A DNA stretch of 64,000 nucleotides, from NCBI GenBank assembly GCA_041166745.1, contig JBEEGH010000029.1, forward strand, positions 186,001 through 250,000, given 5' to 3'. The translations under genes and the position numbers were made by a program. The DNA is from DASUCS01 sp041166745. Its GTDB lineage: Bacteria; Actinomycetota; Acidimicrobiia; Acidimicrobiales; JACDCH01. Below the pieces are notes generated by a model. That model was not told the DNA's origin. It did no database searches and saw nothing but the letters and a program-made list of their open reading frames with translations. Every line of letters starts with the position of its first letter. Within the stretch, counting starts at the first letter, position 1. Below are positions 11,537-19,103 of the stretch, one piece after another.

Positions 11537-12865
11537 TCACTTGAACTGCGCGAGCACCCCGTCAGCGTCGGGTTCTTGGAGGTGCAGCGTGGCCCGGTCG
11601 CTGTTCACCGCCACGGGCAACGGCACCGCTTGTGGGTTGAGGCCCTTCAGATCCCACGCGAGGCGCATCGCGCCCCACAAGCCGAGGCCGTCGTCGACAC
11701 GTATCCCGTCAGCCACCTGGCCGCCGACCTTCAGCAGCGTGAACGGGTTGTGCGATCCCGCCACCTTCCCCATGACCGTGCGGAAGAACGTTTGCTGGCG
11801 TTGGATCCGTCCGAGGTCGGCCGTCGGGTCCTCGTGCGGCTTCCCGTCTTCTTTGATCTCCGTGTAGTGACGCGACCGCACGTACGCGAGGGCCTCCTCA
11901 CCGTTGAGCTGGACCGGCCCGGCCTTCTTGATGTCGAGTCCGGTGTTCGTGTCGAACGCGGGATACGGGAAGTCGATCGTGATGCCGCCGACCGCGTCGA
12001 CGAGTCCGGCGAAGGTCACGAAGTCGACCTCCATGTAACGGTTGATCGGGATGCCGAGGCTCTTCTGCACCGTCTTGATGAGCCGAGCGGGACCGCCGCC
12101 GAGGTCGACGTTGTACGCGGAGTTGATGCGGTCTCTCTGATTCGTGTCGGCGATTTGAACGATGAGATCGCGAGGGATCGACAGCATCTTCGAGCTGCCA
12201 CCTTCGAGCCGCAGCACCATGATCGTGTCGGACCGCTGGCCACCCGGCGCGCGATCCGTGGCATCGCCGAGAATTCCACCGGCGTTCGGCGCATTCGGAT
12301 CGGCGTTGGCCCGTGTGTCCGATCCGATGACGAGGATGTTCTGGCCACTCCCACCGCTGTCGAGCAGATCGCCGACGGGCACGCGGTGAATCTGTCGGAA
12401 CTTGATGTCGGCGTAGATCAGACCCCCGACGATCAACAGGATGGGGAGCAGACTGCAGAGCAGGAAGATCCACTTGAGCTTGGGCCGGCGAAACTTCGGC
12501 CGCGAACGCTTGCGCTCCGGACCCGGCGCCGGCAGCGGCGCGGGTGCCGGAGTCGGCACGGGCGCTCGCGCCGGAGGGGCGCCAGGCGTGCCCGGTGAGG
12601 GCGGAACGCGGGGCGGTGCGGCCGGTGGGGCCGGCGGCGCTTGGCCCGCGGCGGGGGCACCCACGTAGAACCGGCGCGGATCGCGACCAGGTTCGGCCTT
12701 GGGTTCGGGCGCCGCCGTTCGGGGCTCGGACGCCGCCGTTCTCGGCTCAGGCGCCGGGGCTGCCGTTCGGGGCACGAACTTGCGCTGCGCCGGATCCCAC
12801 ACGACCGGATCGCTGTCCTGGTCGGGCAGGTCGGAGAAGCGACTCGGCGGTGGTTCCTCGGGCAT
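11537..12865 (-). CDS. LytR-CpsA-Psr (LCP) family cell-wall glycopolymer ligase
   Basis: 442 residues. A long cytoplasmic Pro/Ala/Glu-rich tail (~1-125) precedes one membrane helix (WIFLLCSLLPILLIVGGLIY, ~130-150) and an extracellular LCP domain. Family marks are NILVIGSDTR, RSDTIMVLRLE, MLSIPRDL with the conserved arginine, DRINSAYN and LNGEEALAYVRSRH. LCP enzymes transfer lipid-linked glycopolymers (arabinogalactan- or teichoic-type) onto peptidoglycan. No LytR_C domain follows the catalytic domain. The N-terminal tail contains short PAPEPRTAA-like repeats and is unusually long; such tails are common phosphorylation or interaction regions, but that role is inferred. A TACTGT hexamer lies 12 bases before the ATG. 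It is co-oriented with and abuts the adenylate cyclase gene. Confidence 0.92.
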   Translation of the reverse strand: MPEEPPPSRFSDLPDQDSDPVVWDPAQRKFVPRTAAPAPEPRTAASEPRTAAPEPKAEPGRDPRRFYVGAPAAGQAPPAPPAAPPRVPPSPGTPGAPPARAPVPTPAPAPLPAPGPERKRSRPKFRRPKLKWIFLLCSLLPILLIVGGLIYADIKFRQIHRVPVGDLLDSGGSGQNILVIGSDTRANADPNAPNAGGILGDATDRAPGGQRSDTIMVLRLEGGSSKMLSIPRDLIVQIADTNQRDRINSAYNVDLGGGPARLIKTVQKSLGIPINRYMEVDFVTFAGLVDAVGGITIDFPYPAFDTNTGLDIKKAGPVQLNGEEALAYVRSRHYTEIKEDGKPHEDPTADLGRIQRQQTFFRTVMGKVAGSHNPFTLLKVGGQVADGIRVDDGLGLWGAMRLAWDLKGLNPQAVPLPVAVNSDRATLHLQEPDADGVLAQFK

Positions 12866-12890
12866 GATCGGCGCCCGACAGTACTGGCGG

Positions 12891-12896
12891 TACGTT
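12891..12896 (+). promoter_or_regulatory. Putative -10 element for the small membrane protein gene
   Basis: TACGTT, exactly 7 bases before TTG 12904; it supports the otherwise unusual TTG start. Confidence 0.55.
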
Positions 12897-12903
12897 CGGG
12901 CGG

Positions 12904-13221
12904 TTGATCAGCCCCCGTTGGATACGTCGCATCGTGCTCATCGTGTGCGCGCTGGCCATCGCCGGCATGATCGTCGCCTCGATCACCAGTCACAACGGTG
13001 TCGCCATCGCTCTCGGCATCACCGCCGCCGTTGCGGTGATGTGCCTGATGCTGGTCACCGCGGTTGCCGGACCTGAAGCGTTCGGCCGCGTGCAGCCAAT
13101 CGATGAACGTGCCGCCGCCGACCTCGAGCGTCGAGTTCAGGCTCTGGTCGCGGGCGGAGCCGATGAGACCGAGGTGCGGTCGCTGGTCCGGGCGGTCCGC
13201 CGCATCTCCCGCCAGGGTTGA
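12904..13221 (+). CDS. Small two-helix membrane protein of unknown function
   Basis: 105 residues. Two adjacent hydrophobic segments (IVLIVCALAIAGMIVASI and GVAIALGITAAVAVMCLMLV) are followed by a charged cytoplasmic helix with ERRVQALVAGGADETEVRSL. I recognise no domain or catalytic residue. The start is TTG 12904, chosen because it is the first start in frame and has TACGTT 7 bases upstream. The gene is divergent from the LCP gene (38 bp between starts), which might hint at an envelope role, but that is only neighbourhood. Confidence 0.72.
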   Translation: MISPRWIRRIVLIVCALAIAGMIVASITSHNGVAIALGITAAVAVMCLMLVTAVAGPEAFGRVQPIDERAAADLERRVQALVAGGADETEVRSLVRAVRRISRQG

Positions 13222-13277
13222 CTAGTCAGTAGGCCTTTTGGCCCGTCTGCTTCCGAAAACTCACGTTCTGCTCCCCG

Positions 13278-13559
13278 GTGCCGATGAAATTCTTCATGGC
13301 GAAGACCTCTACGTTTCAGAGCCGGGCGGTTCTGCGCACGATCGAGGCTGGTAGCAGCGCGATGTGCATCACTTGCGACGAGCAGGTGAAGTTCAAGGCC
13401 AAAGTCAAGATGCAGCAGGTCATCTGCAACGTCTATGTCGATGGCAAGTGGGACCGGGTGGAGCACTACCACCTCGAGTGCTACGACACGTCGGGTAAGC
13501 CGTACGGCACGCCTGCACCGAACGTGCCGACGCGTGTCAGCGTCACCACTGCGGCCTGA
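13278..13559 (+). CDS. Small Cys/His protein, possible zinc-binding
   Basis: 93 residues or slightly fewer. A CITC pair early in the chain and a HYHLEC group later (C-x2-C ... H-x-H-x2-C) form a plausible zinc site, and VICNVYVDGKWDRVEHYHLE reads as a compact beta structure. I recognise the family only as a conserved actinobacterial hypothetical. The start is uncertain: GTG 13278, ATG 13284 and ATG 13296 (MAKTSTFQSRAV) are all in frame, and the last may be the real one. It converges with cysC, with 7 bp between the stops. Confidence 0.72.
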   Translation: MPMKFFMAKTSTFQSRAVLRTIEAGSSAMCITCDEQVKFKAKVKMQQVICNVYVDGKWDRVEHYHLECYDTSGKPYGTPAPNVPTRVSVTTAA

Positions 13560-13566
13560 CCGTCGC

Positions 13567-14139
13567 TCAGACGCTTTTGAGTAGTGCGAGCACTCGGCTC
13601 GCTTGCTCCTCCGCCGTTCCGTCTTCGGGCGTGAGCCGCAGGTCTGATTCCACCGGCGCCTCATACGGATCGTCGATTCCCGTGAAGCCTTTGATCTCGC
13701 CGGCGCGCGCCTTGGCGTAGAGACCCTTCGGGTCGCGTGTCTCGCAAACATCGATCGGCGTGTCGACGAACACCTCGAAGAACGGAAGTCCCACTTCTTC
13801 ATGCGCGCCGCGCGCGTGGGCTCGGTCGGCGCGGTACGGGCTGATCACTGGAACGAGGGCGACGACTCCGGCGTCGGCGAACAACCTCGCCACTTCACCG
13901 ACGCGCCGGATGTTCTCGCTGCGGTCGTCGGCCGAGAACCCGAGGTCGCTGTTCAGGCCGAGACGCAGGTTGTCGCCGTCGAGCAAGTACGCCGGCTGAC
14001 CCGCCGTGAGCAGTCGTTGCTCGCAGATGGCGGCCACCGTCGACTTCCCCGAACCCGACAAGCCCGTGAACCACACCGTCGCGCCGCGCGACAGGCGCGC
14101 GTCTCGCCCCACGCCCGCATGCCACGTGATGTTGGTCAC
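13567..14139 (-). CDS. cysC: Adenylylsulfate (APS) kinase
   Basis: 190 residues. Phosphorylates APS at the 3' hydroxyl to give PAPS, the last step of sulfate activation. The P-loop is GLSGSGKSTVA near residue 30. The family segments NLRLGLNSDLGFS and FVDTPIDVCETRDPKGLY are present. The ATG overlaps the cysN stop by 4 bp (ATGA), so translation is coupled. It is a stand-alone kinase, unlike the CysN-CysC fusion found in mycobacteria. Confidence 0.95.
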   Translation of the reverse strand: MTNITWHAGVGRDARLSRGATVWFTGLSGSGKSTVAAICEQRLLTAGQPAYLLDGDNLRLGLNSDLGFSADDRSENIRRVGEVARLFADAGVVALVPVISPYRADRAHARGAHEEVGLPFFEVFVDTPIDVCETRDPKGLYAKARAGEIKGFTGIDDPYEAPVESDLRLTPEDGTAEEQASRVLALLKSV

Positions 14140-15395
14140 TGCGTTGGGCCGAGAATCATCCCGGCGGCGACCGTGTTGTTGTTGACCTCGTCGATCAGGA
14201 TGAAACTGCCCGTCGTGCGATTGCGGCGGTAATCGTCGTAGAAGAGCGGCGACTGCGTGCGCAGGGAGATTCGACCGATCTCATTGAGGGTCAACTCGGA
14301 GACGTCGTCGTCGCGATGCAGCGTGTTGACGTCGAGCCGGTACTGCAGCGAGCGAACGACGGCTTTCACCGTCCGAGTGGTGTGCTTCAGCGTGTAGCGG
14401 TTGCCGGCCTTCAGCGTGTTCTGCTCCGTGAGCCAGCAGATCGTGGCATCGAGGTCCTGCCCGACTTGGGGCTGGTTGTGTTGCCTGCAGATCATGTCGC
14501 CCCGCGAGACGTCGATGTCGTCCTCGAGGGTGATCGTCACCGACATCGGCGAGAACGCTTCCTCGACCGGACCGTCGAACGTCTCGATCGATCGCACCTT
14601 CGAGACGAAACCCGACGGCAACACGATCACCTCGTCACCGGGCTTGAGCACGCCGCCGGCCATCGTGCCGGCGTAGCCGCGGTAGTCGTGATGCTCCTTT
14701 GACTGTGGCCGGATCACGTACTGCACCGGGAAGCGAGGGTCGATCAGGTTGCGATCGGACGCGATGTGCACTTCCTCGAGTTGGTGCAACAGCGACGAGC
14801 CCTCGTACCACGGCATGTTGGCCGAACGGTTCACCACGTTGTCGCCGTGAAGAGCAGAGATCGGCACGAAGGTGAGGTCGTGCACGTCGAGCTTCATCGC
14901 GAAGTCGCGGAACTCGGCCTTGATGCGCTCGTAGACATCCTCCTCGTAGTCGACGAGGTCCATCTTGTTGACGCACAGCACCAGATGCGGGATGCCAAGC
15001 AGGCTCGAGAGAAACGCATGCCTCCGGCTCTGTTCGAGTACACCCTTCCGTGCGTCGATGAGGATCAATGCGAGGTCGGCCGTGGATGCGCCCGTGACCA
15101 TGTTGCGGGTGTACTGAATGTGGCCGGGGGTGTCGGCGATGATGAACTTGCGCTTCGGGGTGGCGAAGTAGCGGTACGCGACATCGATCGTGATGCCCTG
15201 TTCGCGCTCGGCTCGCAGGCCGTCGGTCAGCAGCGCCAGGTTCGTGTACTCGTCACCCCGCTCGCGCGACGTGCGTTCGACGGATTCGAGTTGATCCTCG
15301 AAGATCGCCTTGGAGTCGTACAGCAACCGACCGATGAGGGTCGATTTGCCGTCGTCGACGGATCCCGCGGTCGCAAACCGCAGCATCTCCGCCAT
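14136..15395 (-). CDS. cysN: Sulfate adenylyltransferase large (GTPase) subunit
   Basis: 419 residues. EF-Tu-like GTPase that couples GTP hydrolysis to ATP sulfurylase activity in the CysD partner, forming APS. The GTPase motifs are P-loop GSVDDGKSTLIGRLLYD, DTPGH and NKMD (CVNKMDLVDY), followed by two beta-barrel domains and no kinase domain. The longer open frame upstream is ignored because the family N-terminus MAEMLRFATAG begins at ATG 15395. That ATG shares one base with the cysD stop (TGATG), and the gene's own stop overlaps cysC, making a tightly coupled three-gene unit. Confidence 0.96.
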   Translation of the reverse strand: MAEMLRFATAGSVDDGKSTLIGRLLYDSKAIFEDQLESVERTSRERGDEYTNLALLTDGLRAEREQGITIDVAYRYFATPKRKFIIADTPGHIQYTRNMVTGASTADLALILIDARKGVLEQSRRHAFLSSLLGIPHLVLCVNKMDLVDYEEDVYERIKAEFRDFAMKLDVHDLTFVPISALHGDNVVNRSANMPWYEGSSLLHQLEEVHIASDRNLIDPRFPVQYVIRPQSKEHHDYRGYAGTMAGGVLKPGDEVIVLPSGFVSKVRSIETFDGPVEEAFSPMSVTITLEDDIDVSRGDMICRQHNQPQVGQDLDATICWLTEQNTLKAGNRYTLKHTTRTVKAVVRSLQYRLDVNTLHRDDDVSELTLNEIGRISLRTQSPLFYDDYRRNRTTGSFILIDEVNNNTVAAGMILGPTQ

Positions 15396-16300
15396 CAGAA
15401 ATAGCCTTCTTTCTTGCGGTCTTCCATGCCGGATTCGCTGATGCGGTCGTCCGCTCGTGTGGCCCCGCGCTCGGTGATGCGAGTCGCAGCAACCTCGAGG
15501 ATCACCTCGTCGACCGTTGCGGCGGTCGACTCGACGGCACCAGTGCACGATGCGTCACCCACGGTGCGGAACCGGACGACCATCTCGAACGGATCCTCGC
15601 CGTCGACCATCGTGACGTAGGGCGTGACCGCCAGCAGCATGCCGTCACGGCGGAAGACCTCGCGCCTGTGTGCGTAATAGATGCTCGGTATGGCGATGCC
15701 CTCTTCGGCGATGTACTGCCAGATGTCGAGTTCGGTCCAGTTGCTGATCGGGAACACGCGAATGTGCTCACCCTTGCGGTGGCGTCCGTTGTAAAGGCTC
15801 CACAGCTCGGGCCGCTGGTTCTTCGGGTCCCACTGGCCGAACTCGTCACGGAAGCTGAACACGCGCTCCTTGGCCCGGGCCTTCTCCTCGTCTCGACGAG
15901 CGCCGCCGAACACCGCATCGAAGCGGTGCTGCTCGATGGCGTCGAGCAGCGTGACCGTTTGCAGGAGGTTGCGGCTGGCGTACGGTCCGGTCTGTTCGAC
16001 GACGCGGCCGGTGTCGATGGCCTCCTGCACCGAGGCGACCACGAGGCGAGCGCCGAGCTCGGCAACGCGAGCGTCACGAAACGCGAGCACCTCGTCGAAG
16101 TTGTGCCCAGTGTCGATGTGCATGACCGGGAACGGAAGGCGCGCCGGCCAGAACGCCTTCTCGGCGAGCCGGAGCATGACGATCGAGTCCTTGCCGCCCG
16201 AGAACAGCAGCACAGGCCGCTCGAACTCGGCCGCGACCTCGCGCATGATGTGGACCGATTCGGCCTCGAGGGCGCGGAGGTGTGACAGTTCGTACGGCAT
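15395..16300 (-). CDS. cysD: Sulfate adenylyltransferase small subunit
   Basis: 301 residues, the usual length. Catalytic subunit of ATP sulfurylase, joining sulfate and ATP to APS. PP-loop motif LLFSGGKDSIVMLRLAEKA near residue 35, then HIDTGHNFDEVLAFRD and GGARRDEEKARAKER are diagnostic. ATG 16300 (MPYELSHLRALE) was preferred to an upstream frame extension that would run into the divergent cysQ start. It is first gene of the cysD-cysN-cysC operon. No PAPS reductase or sulfite reductase is in the window, so PAPS could feed assimilation or sulfation. Confidence 0.96.
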   Translation of the reverse strand: MPYELSHLRALEAESVHIMREVAAEFERPVLLFSGGKDSIVMLRLAEKAFWPARLPFPVMHIDTGHNFDEVLAFRDARVAELGARLVVASVQEAIDTGRVVEQTGPYASRNLLQTVTLLDAIEQHRFDAVFGGARRDEEKARAKERVFSFRDEFGQWDPKNQRPELWSLYNGRHRKGEHIRVFPISNWTELDIWQYIAEEGIAIPSIYYAHRREVFRRDGMLLAVTPYVTMVDGEDPFEMVVRFRTVGDASCTGAVESTAATVDEVILEVAATRITERGATRADDRISESGMEDRKKEGYF

Positions 16301-16342
16301 GGGAGTGAAAAGTTGACCAGATCGGTCGGTATTCCCGCAAGG

Positions 16343-16348
16343 TAGCGT
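16343..16348 (+). promoter_or_regulatory. Putative -10 element of cysQ
   Basis: TAGCGT, 8 bases before ATG 16357, in the 56-bp divergent cysD/cysQ spacer. Confidence 0.52.
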
Positions 16349-16356
16349 CGGAACCC

Positions 16357-17112
16357 ATGCCATCCGGCCCTTCCGATCACGACGTCGCGACCGACGTCGC
16401 GACTCGAGCCGGCGAGCTGCTGCTCAAACTACGAGCCAGCGTGGGCTCGACGGCGCACGATTGGTGGTCGTTGCGGGACGAGGGTGACTGGTCAGCGCAT
16501 CGATTCATCGTCGAGGCCCTCCACGAGTTGCGTCCCGACGACAAGGTGCTCTCCGAGGAAGGCATCGAGGACCGGACGCGTCTCGGCGCCGACCGTGTGT
16601 GGATCGTCGACCCTCTCGACGGCACCCGCGAGTTCGGCGAGCCGGGACGCAGCGACTGGGCCGTGCACGTCGCACTGGTCGATGGAAAGGGCGAGCCGAT
16701 CGCCGGCGCCGTTGCGCTGCCCGCGATCGGCATCACGCTCAGCACCGATCCCGCCCCTCCCCCGCCGCCGGCCCACGACGGGGCGCCCCGCATCATCGTG
16801 AGTCGCACGCGACCGCCGGCGGTCGCCATACGAGTGGCCGAGGCCCTCGGGGGCGACCTCATCGCGATGGGATCGGCCGGGGCGAAGGCCATGGCGGTGG
16901 TGCTCGGAGAAGCCGACATCTACGCCCACGCCGGTGGGCAGTACGAGTGGGACAACTGCGCGCCCGCCGCGGTTGCGCTCGCCACTGGGCTGCACGCCTC
17001 GCGCATCAACGGTCGTCCACTCGTCTACAACCGACCCGACCCGTGGCTCCCCGACCTCCTCATCTGCCGGCCTGAATTCGCGGAAGCAGCCATCAACGCG
17101 ATCGGTGCTTAG
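16357..17112 (+). CDS. cysQ: 3'(2'),5'-bisphosphate nucleotidase of the inositol-monophosphatase fold
   Basis: 251 residues. Removes the 3' phosphate of PAP (or PAPS), clearing the by-product of PAPS use. Metal and catalytic motif WIVDPLDGTREFGEPGRSDW and the second signature QYEWDNCAPAAVALATG are intact; LSEEGIEDR supplies the metal-binding glutamates. Its position, divergent from cysDNC, supports a sulfur-nucleotide substrate over inositol phosphate. The next gene begins immediately after the stop. Confidence 0.9.
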   Translation: MPSGPSDHDVATDVATRAGELLLKLRASVGSTAHDWWSLRDEGDWSAHRFIVEALHELRPDDKVLSEEGIEDRTRLGADRVWIVDPLDGTREFGEPGRSDWAVHVALVDGKGEPIAGAVALPAIGITLSTDPAPPPPPAHDGAPRIIVSRTRPPAVAIRVAEALGGDLIAMGSAGAKAMAVVLGEADIYAHAGGQYEWDNCAPAAVALATGLHASRINGRPLVYNRPDPWLPDLLICRPEFAEAAINAIGA

Positions 17113-17940
17113 GTGCACGTCGACGATCTGAAGGTCGTGCGCTACGAGGTCGACGCTGGTGTCGCCGTGGTGACGTTGCACCGCCCCGACCGCCTCAACG
17201 CGTGGACCGGCCGGATGCACACCGAATACCGCTGGGCGCTCGCGGAGGCCGAGCGCGACGACAAGGTTCGCGTCATCGTCGTCACCGGCGCGGGTCGAGC
17301 GTTCTGCGCGGGAGCGGATACGGCTGCACTCGATGGCCACGTCGAGCGGGGCGCGTACGACGCCGGCGTCGACACGGCCACGCTCGCAACGCCGGGGTAC
17401 GGCGTACGGCCGGAATTCGACCACTCGTTCGCCTTTCACTACGGCGTGCCGAAGCCCCTGATCGCGGCCATCAACGGAGCGGCTGCCGGCGTCGGATTGG
17501 TGCTCGCGTGCTACTGCGACATCCGCTTCGCAGCGAGCGGCGCCAAGCTCACGACGTCGAACGGACGGCTCGGGCTTCCGGCCGAGTACGGATTGTCGTG
17601 GGTGCTTCCTCGTCTCGTGGGCATCGGCCACGCGGCCGATCTGCTCTTCTCCTCCCGCGTGGTGCTCGCCGAGGAGGCCGAGCGGATCGGACTCGTCAAC
17701 CAAGTGACGTCGACGGACGACGTCCTGCCGGTGACGCTCGAGTACGCGCGAACCATGGCGGAGGAGATCAGTCCGTCATCGTTGCGCGAGAGCAAGCGGC
17801 AGCTCTACAACGATCTTCACGGCGACGTCGGCAGTGCCGTGGCCGAATCCGAGCGCCTGCTCGACCGCATGGCGAGCGAGGCGGACTTTCGTGAAGGGGT
17901 CGCGGCCTGGCAGGAGAAGCGCCCACCGCGATTCAGCTGA
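17113..17940 (+). CDS. Enoyl-CoA hydratase/isomerase (crotonase fold)
   Basis: 275 residues. Crotonase-superfamily protein acting on acyl-CoA thioesters. Oxyanion-hole segments are VTGAGRAFCAGADTAAL and INGAAAGVGLVLACYCDIRFA; the NGRLGLPAEYGLSW region occupies the catalytic-glutamate area of hydratases. GTG 17113 follows the cysQ TAG with no gap, so the two are probably one transcript despite unrelated functions. The 3' end overlaps the convergent CoA-transferase gene by 8 bp. The specific substrate is unknown. Confidence 0.92.
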   Translation: MHVDDLKVVRYEVDAGVAVVTLHRPDRLNAWTGRMHTEYRWALAEAERDDKVRVIVVTGAGRAFCAGADTAALDGHVERGAYDAGVDTATLATPGYGVRPEFDHSFAFHYGVPKPLIAAINGAAAGVGLVLACYCDIRFAASGAKLTTSNGRLGLPAEYGLSWVLPRLVGIGHAADLLFSSRVVLAEEAERIGLVNQVTSTDDVLPVTLEYARTMAEEISPSSLRESKRQLYNDLHGDVGSAVAESERLLDRMASEADFREGVAAWQEKRPPRFS

Positions 17941-19096
17941 GCTCGCGCAAGACCTCTTCAGTGTGTTCGCCGAGACCGGGCACGCCCCCACGAGGTCGCG
18001 TGTCATCCGTGCCGAAACGCACGGGAGAGGCAACGGCGCGGTGCGCGTCGGATCCGGCGGCGGCCGGCACATCGATGAACGCACCGGCGGCGATGGCTTG
18101 CGGGTCGGCGATCACGTCATCGGCAGTGTTCACGGGCGCCCACCAGACGTCGTGCTCGTCGAATCGCGCCGTCCATTCGTCACGCGTCTTCGTGGCGAAC
18201 AGCGCGTCGAGCAGCGCTATGAGCGCCTCGCAGTTGTACCGGCGATCGCGGGCGGTGCGGAACCGTTCGTCATCGCCCCACTCCTTGCGACCGATCGCTG
18301 CGAGCAGCTTCGGCCACAGCCGATCCGCTTCCACCCCGAGAAGCCAGAACCAACTCTCGTCCGCAGTGCGGTACACGTTGATCATCGGATTGCTCTGTTG
18401 CGTGCGCGGTGCCGAGTCGGGCAACTTGCCGAAGCGCAATCGGATGCCGAGGTCCCATCCGAGGCAATAGATGCCGGTGCGCAGCAGCGACGTCTCGACG
18501 AGTGTTCCTTCGCCGGTGCTCTGGCGTTGGATCAATGCTCCGAGGATCCCGGAGAGCGTGGTGATGGCGGTGATGTGGTCGCCGACGCCCCCGCGGAAAC
18601 TCAGCTGCGGGGCATCGGGCGGAACGGCAAGCGCGGCGAGGCCGGAACGCGCCCAGAAGGCTCCGACGTCGTACCCCGCCCGCCAGGTGTCGGGACCTTC
18701 ACGGCCGTAGCCGGTGACGCTGGCGTAGATGAGCTTGGGGTGCGCGGCCCGCACCGCGTCCGGTCCGAGCCCGAGACGGTCGACCGCGTCGGGTCGGAGG
18801 TTGGTGAGGAACACGTCGGCGCTCTCGAGCAACTTGTGCATCGCCGCCTGGCCGTCCTCGGTGTCGAGCTCGAACACCACGGACCGCTTTCCTCGGTTGT
18901 CGAGATCGAACGGCGGGCTCGGCAAGTCGGCTCCGCCCCCGCCGGTGACGGCCAGCATGCGCCGCATCGGGTCACCCGATGGCGCTTCGACCTTGATGAC
19001 GTCGGCACCCCAGTCGGCGGCAATACCGCCGGCCGCGGGGCCGGCGACCCACACACCGAGCTCGACGATGCGGATGCCTGTCAGCGGCCCGGTCAC
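17933..19096 (-). CDS. Class III CoA-transferase (CaiB/BaiF family)
   Basis: 387 residues. Moves CoA between carboxylic acids via an aspartyl-CoA intermediate. The N-terminus GIRIVELGVWVAGPAAGGIAADWGADVIKVE and later FLTNLRPDAVDRLGL, VTGYGREGPDTWRAGYD are family hallmarks. Start GTG 19096 gives the standard N-terminus; the frame continues upstream into the neighbouring gene and is discarded. Stop of the PEP-utilising gene lies 7 bp upstream, so they likely share a transcript. Candidate substrates include carnitine, 2-methylacyl-CoA racemisation or formate; none can be selected. Confidence 0.92.
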   Translation of the reverse strand: MTGPLTGIRIVELGVWVAGPAAGGIAADWGADVIKVEAPSGDPMRRMLAVTGGGGADLPSPPFDLDNRGKRSVVFELDTEDGQAAMHKLLESADVFLTNLRPDAVDRLGLGPDAVRAAHPKLIYASVTGYGREGPDTWRAGYDVGAFWARSGLAALAVPPDAPQLSFRGGVGDHITAITTLSGILGALIQRQSTGEGTLVETSLLRTGIYCLGWDLGIRLRFGKLPDSAPRTQQSNPMINVYRTADESWFWLLGVEADRLWPKLLAAIGRKEWGDDERFRTARDRRYNCEALIALLDALFATKTRDEWTARFDEHDVWWAPVNTADDVIADPQAIAAGAFIDVPAAAGSDAHRAVASPVRFGTDDTRPRGGVPGLGEHTEEVLRELS

Positions 19097-19103
19097 GGCA
19101 GCC

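Noticed and set aside
10523..12598. A 691-codon rightward open frame opposite the cyclase and LCP genes
   Set aside because: Composition is Arg/His/Glu-rich nonsense with no domain, and it mirrors two well-supported genes on the other strand; long antisense frames are expected in GC-rich DNA.
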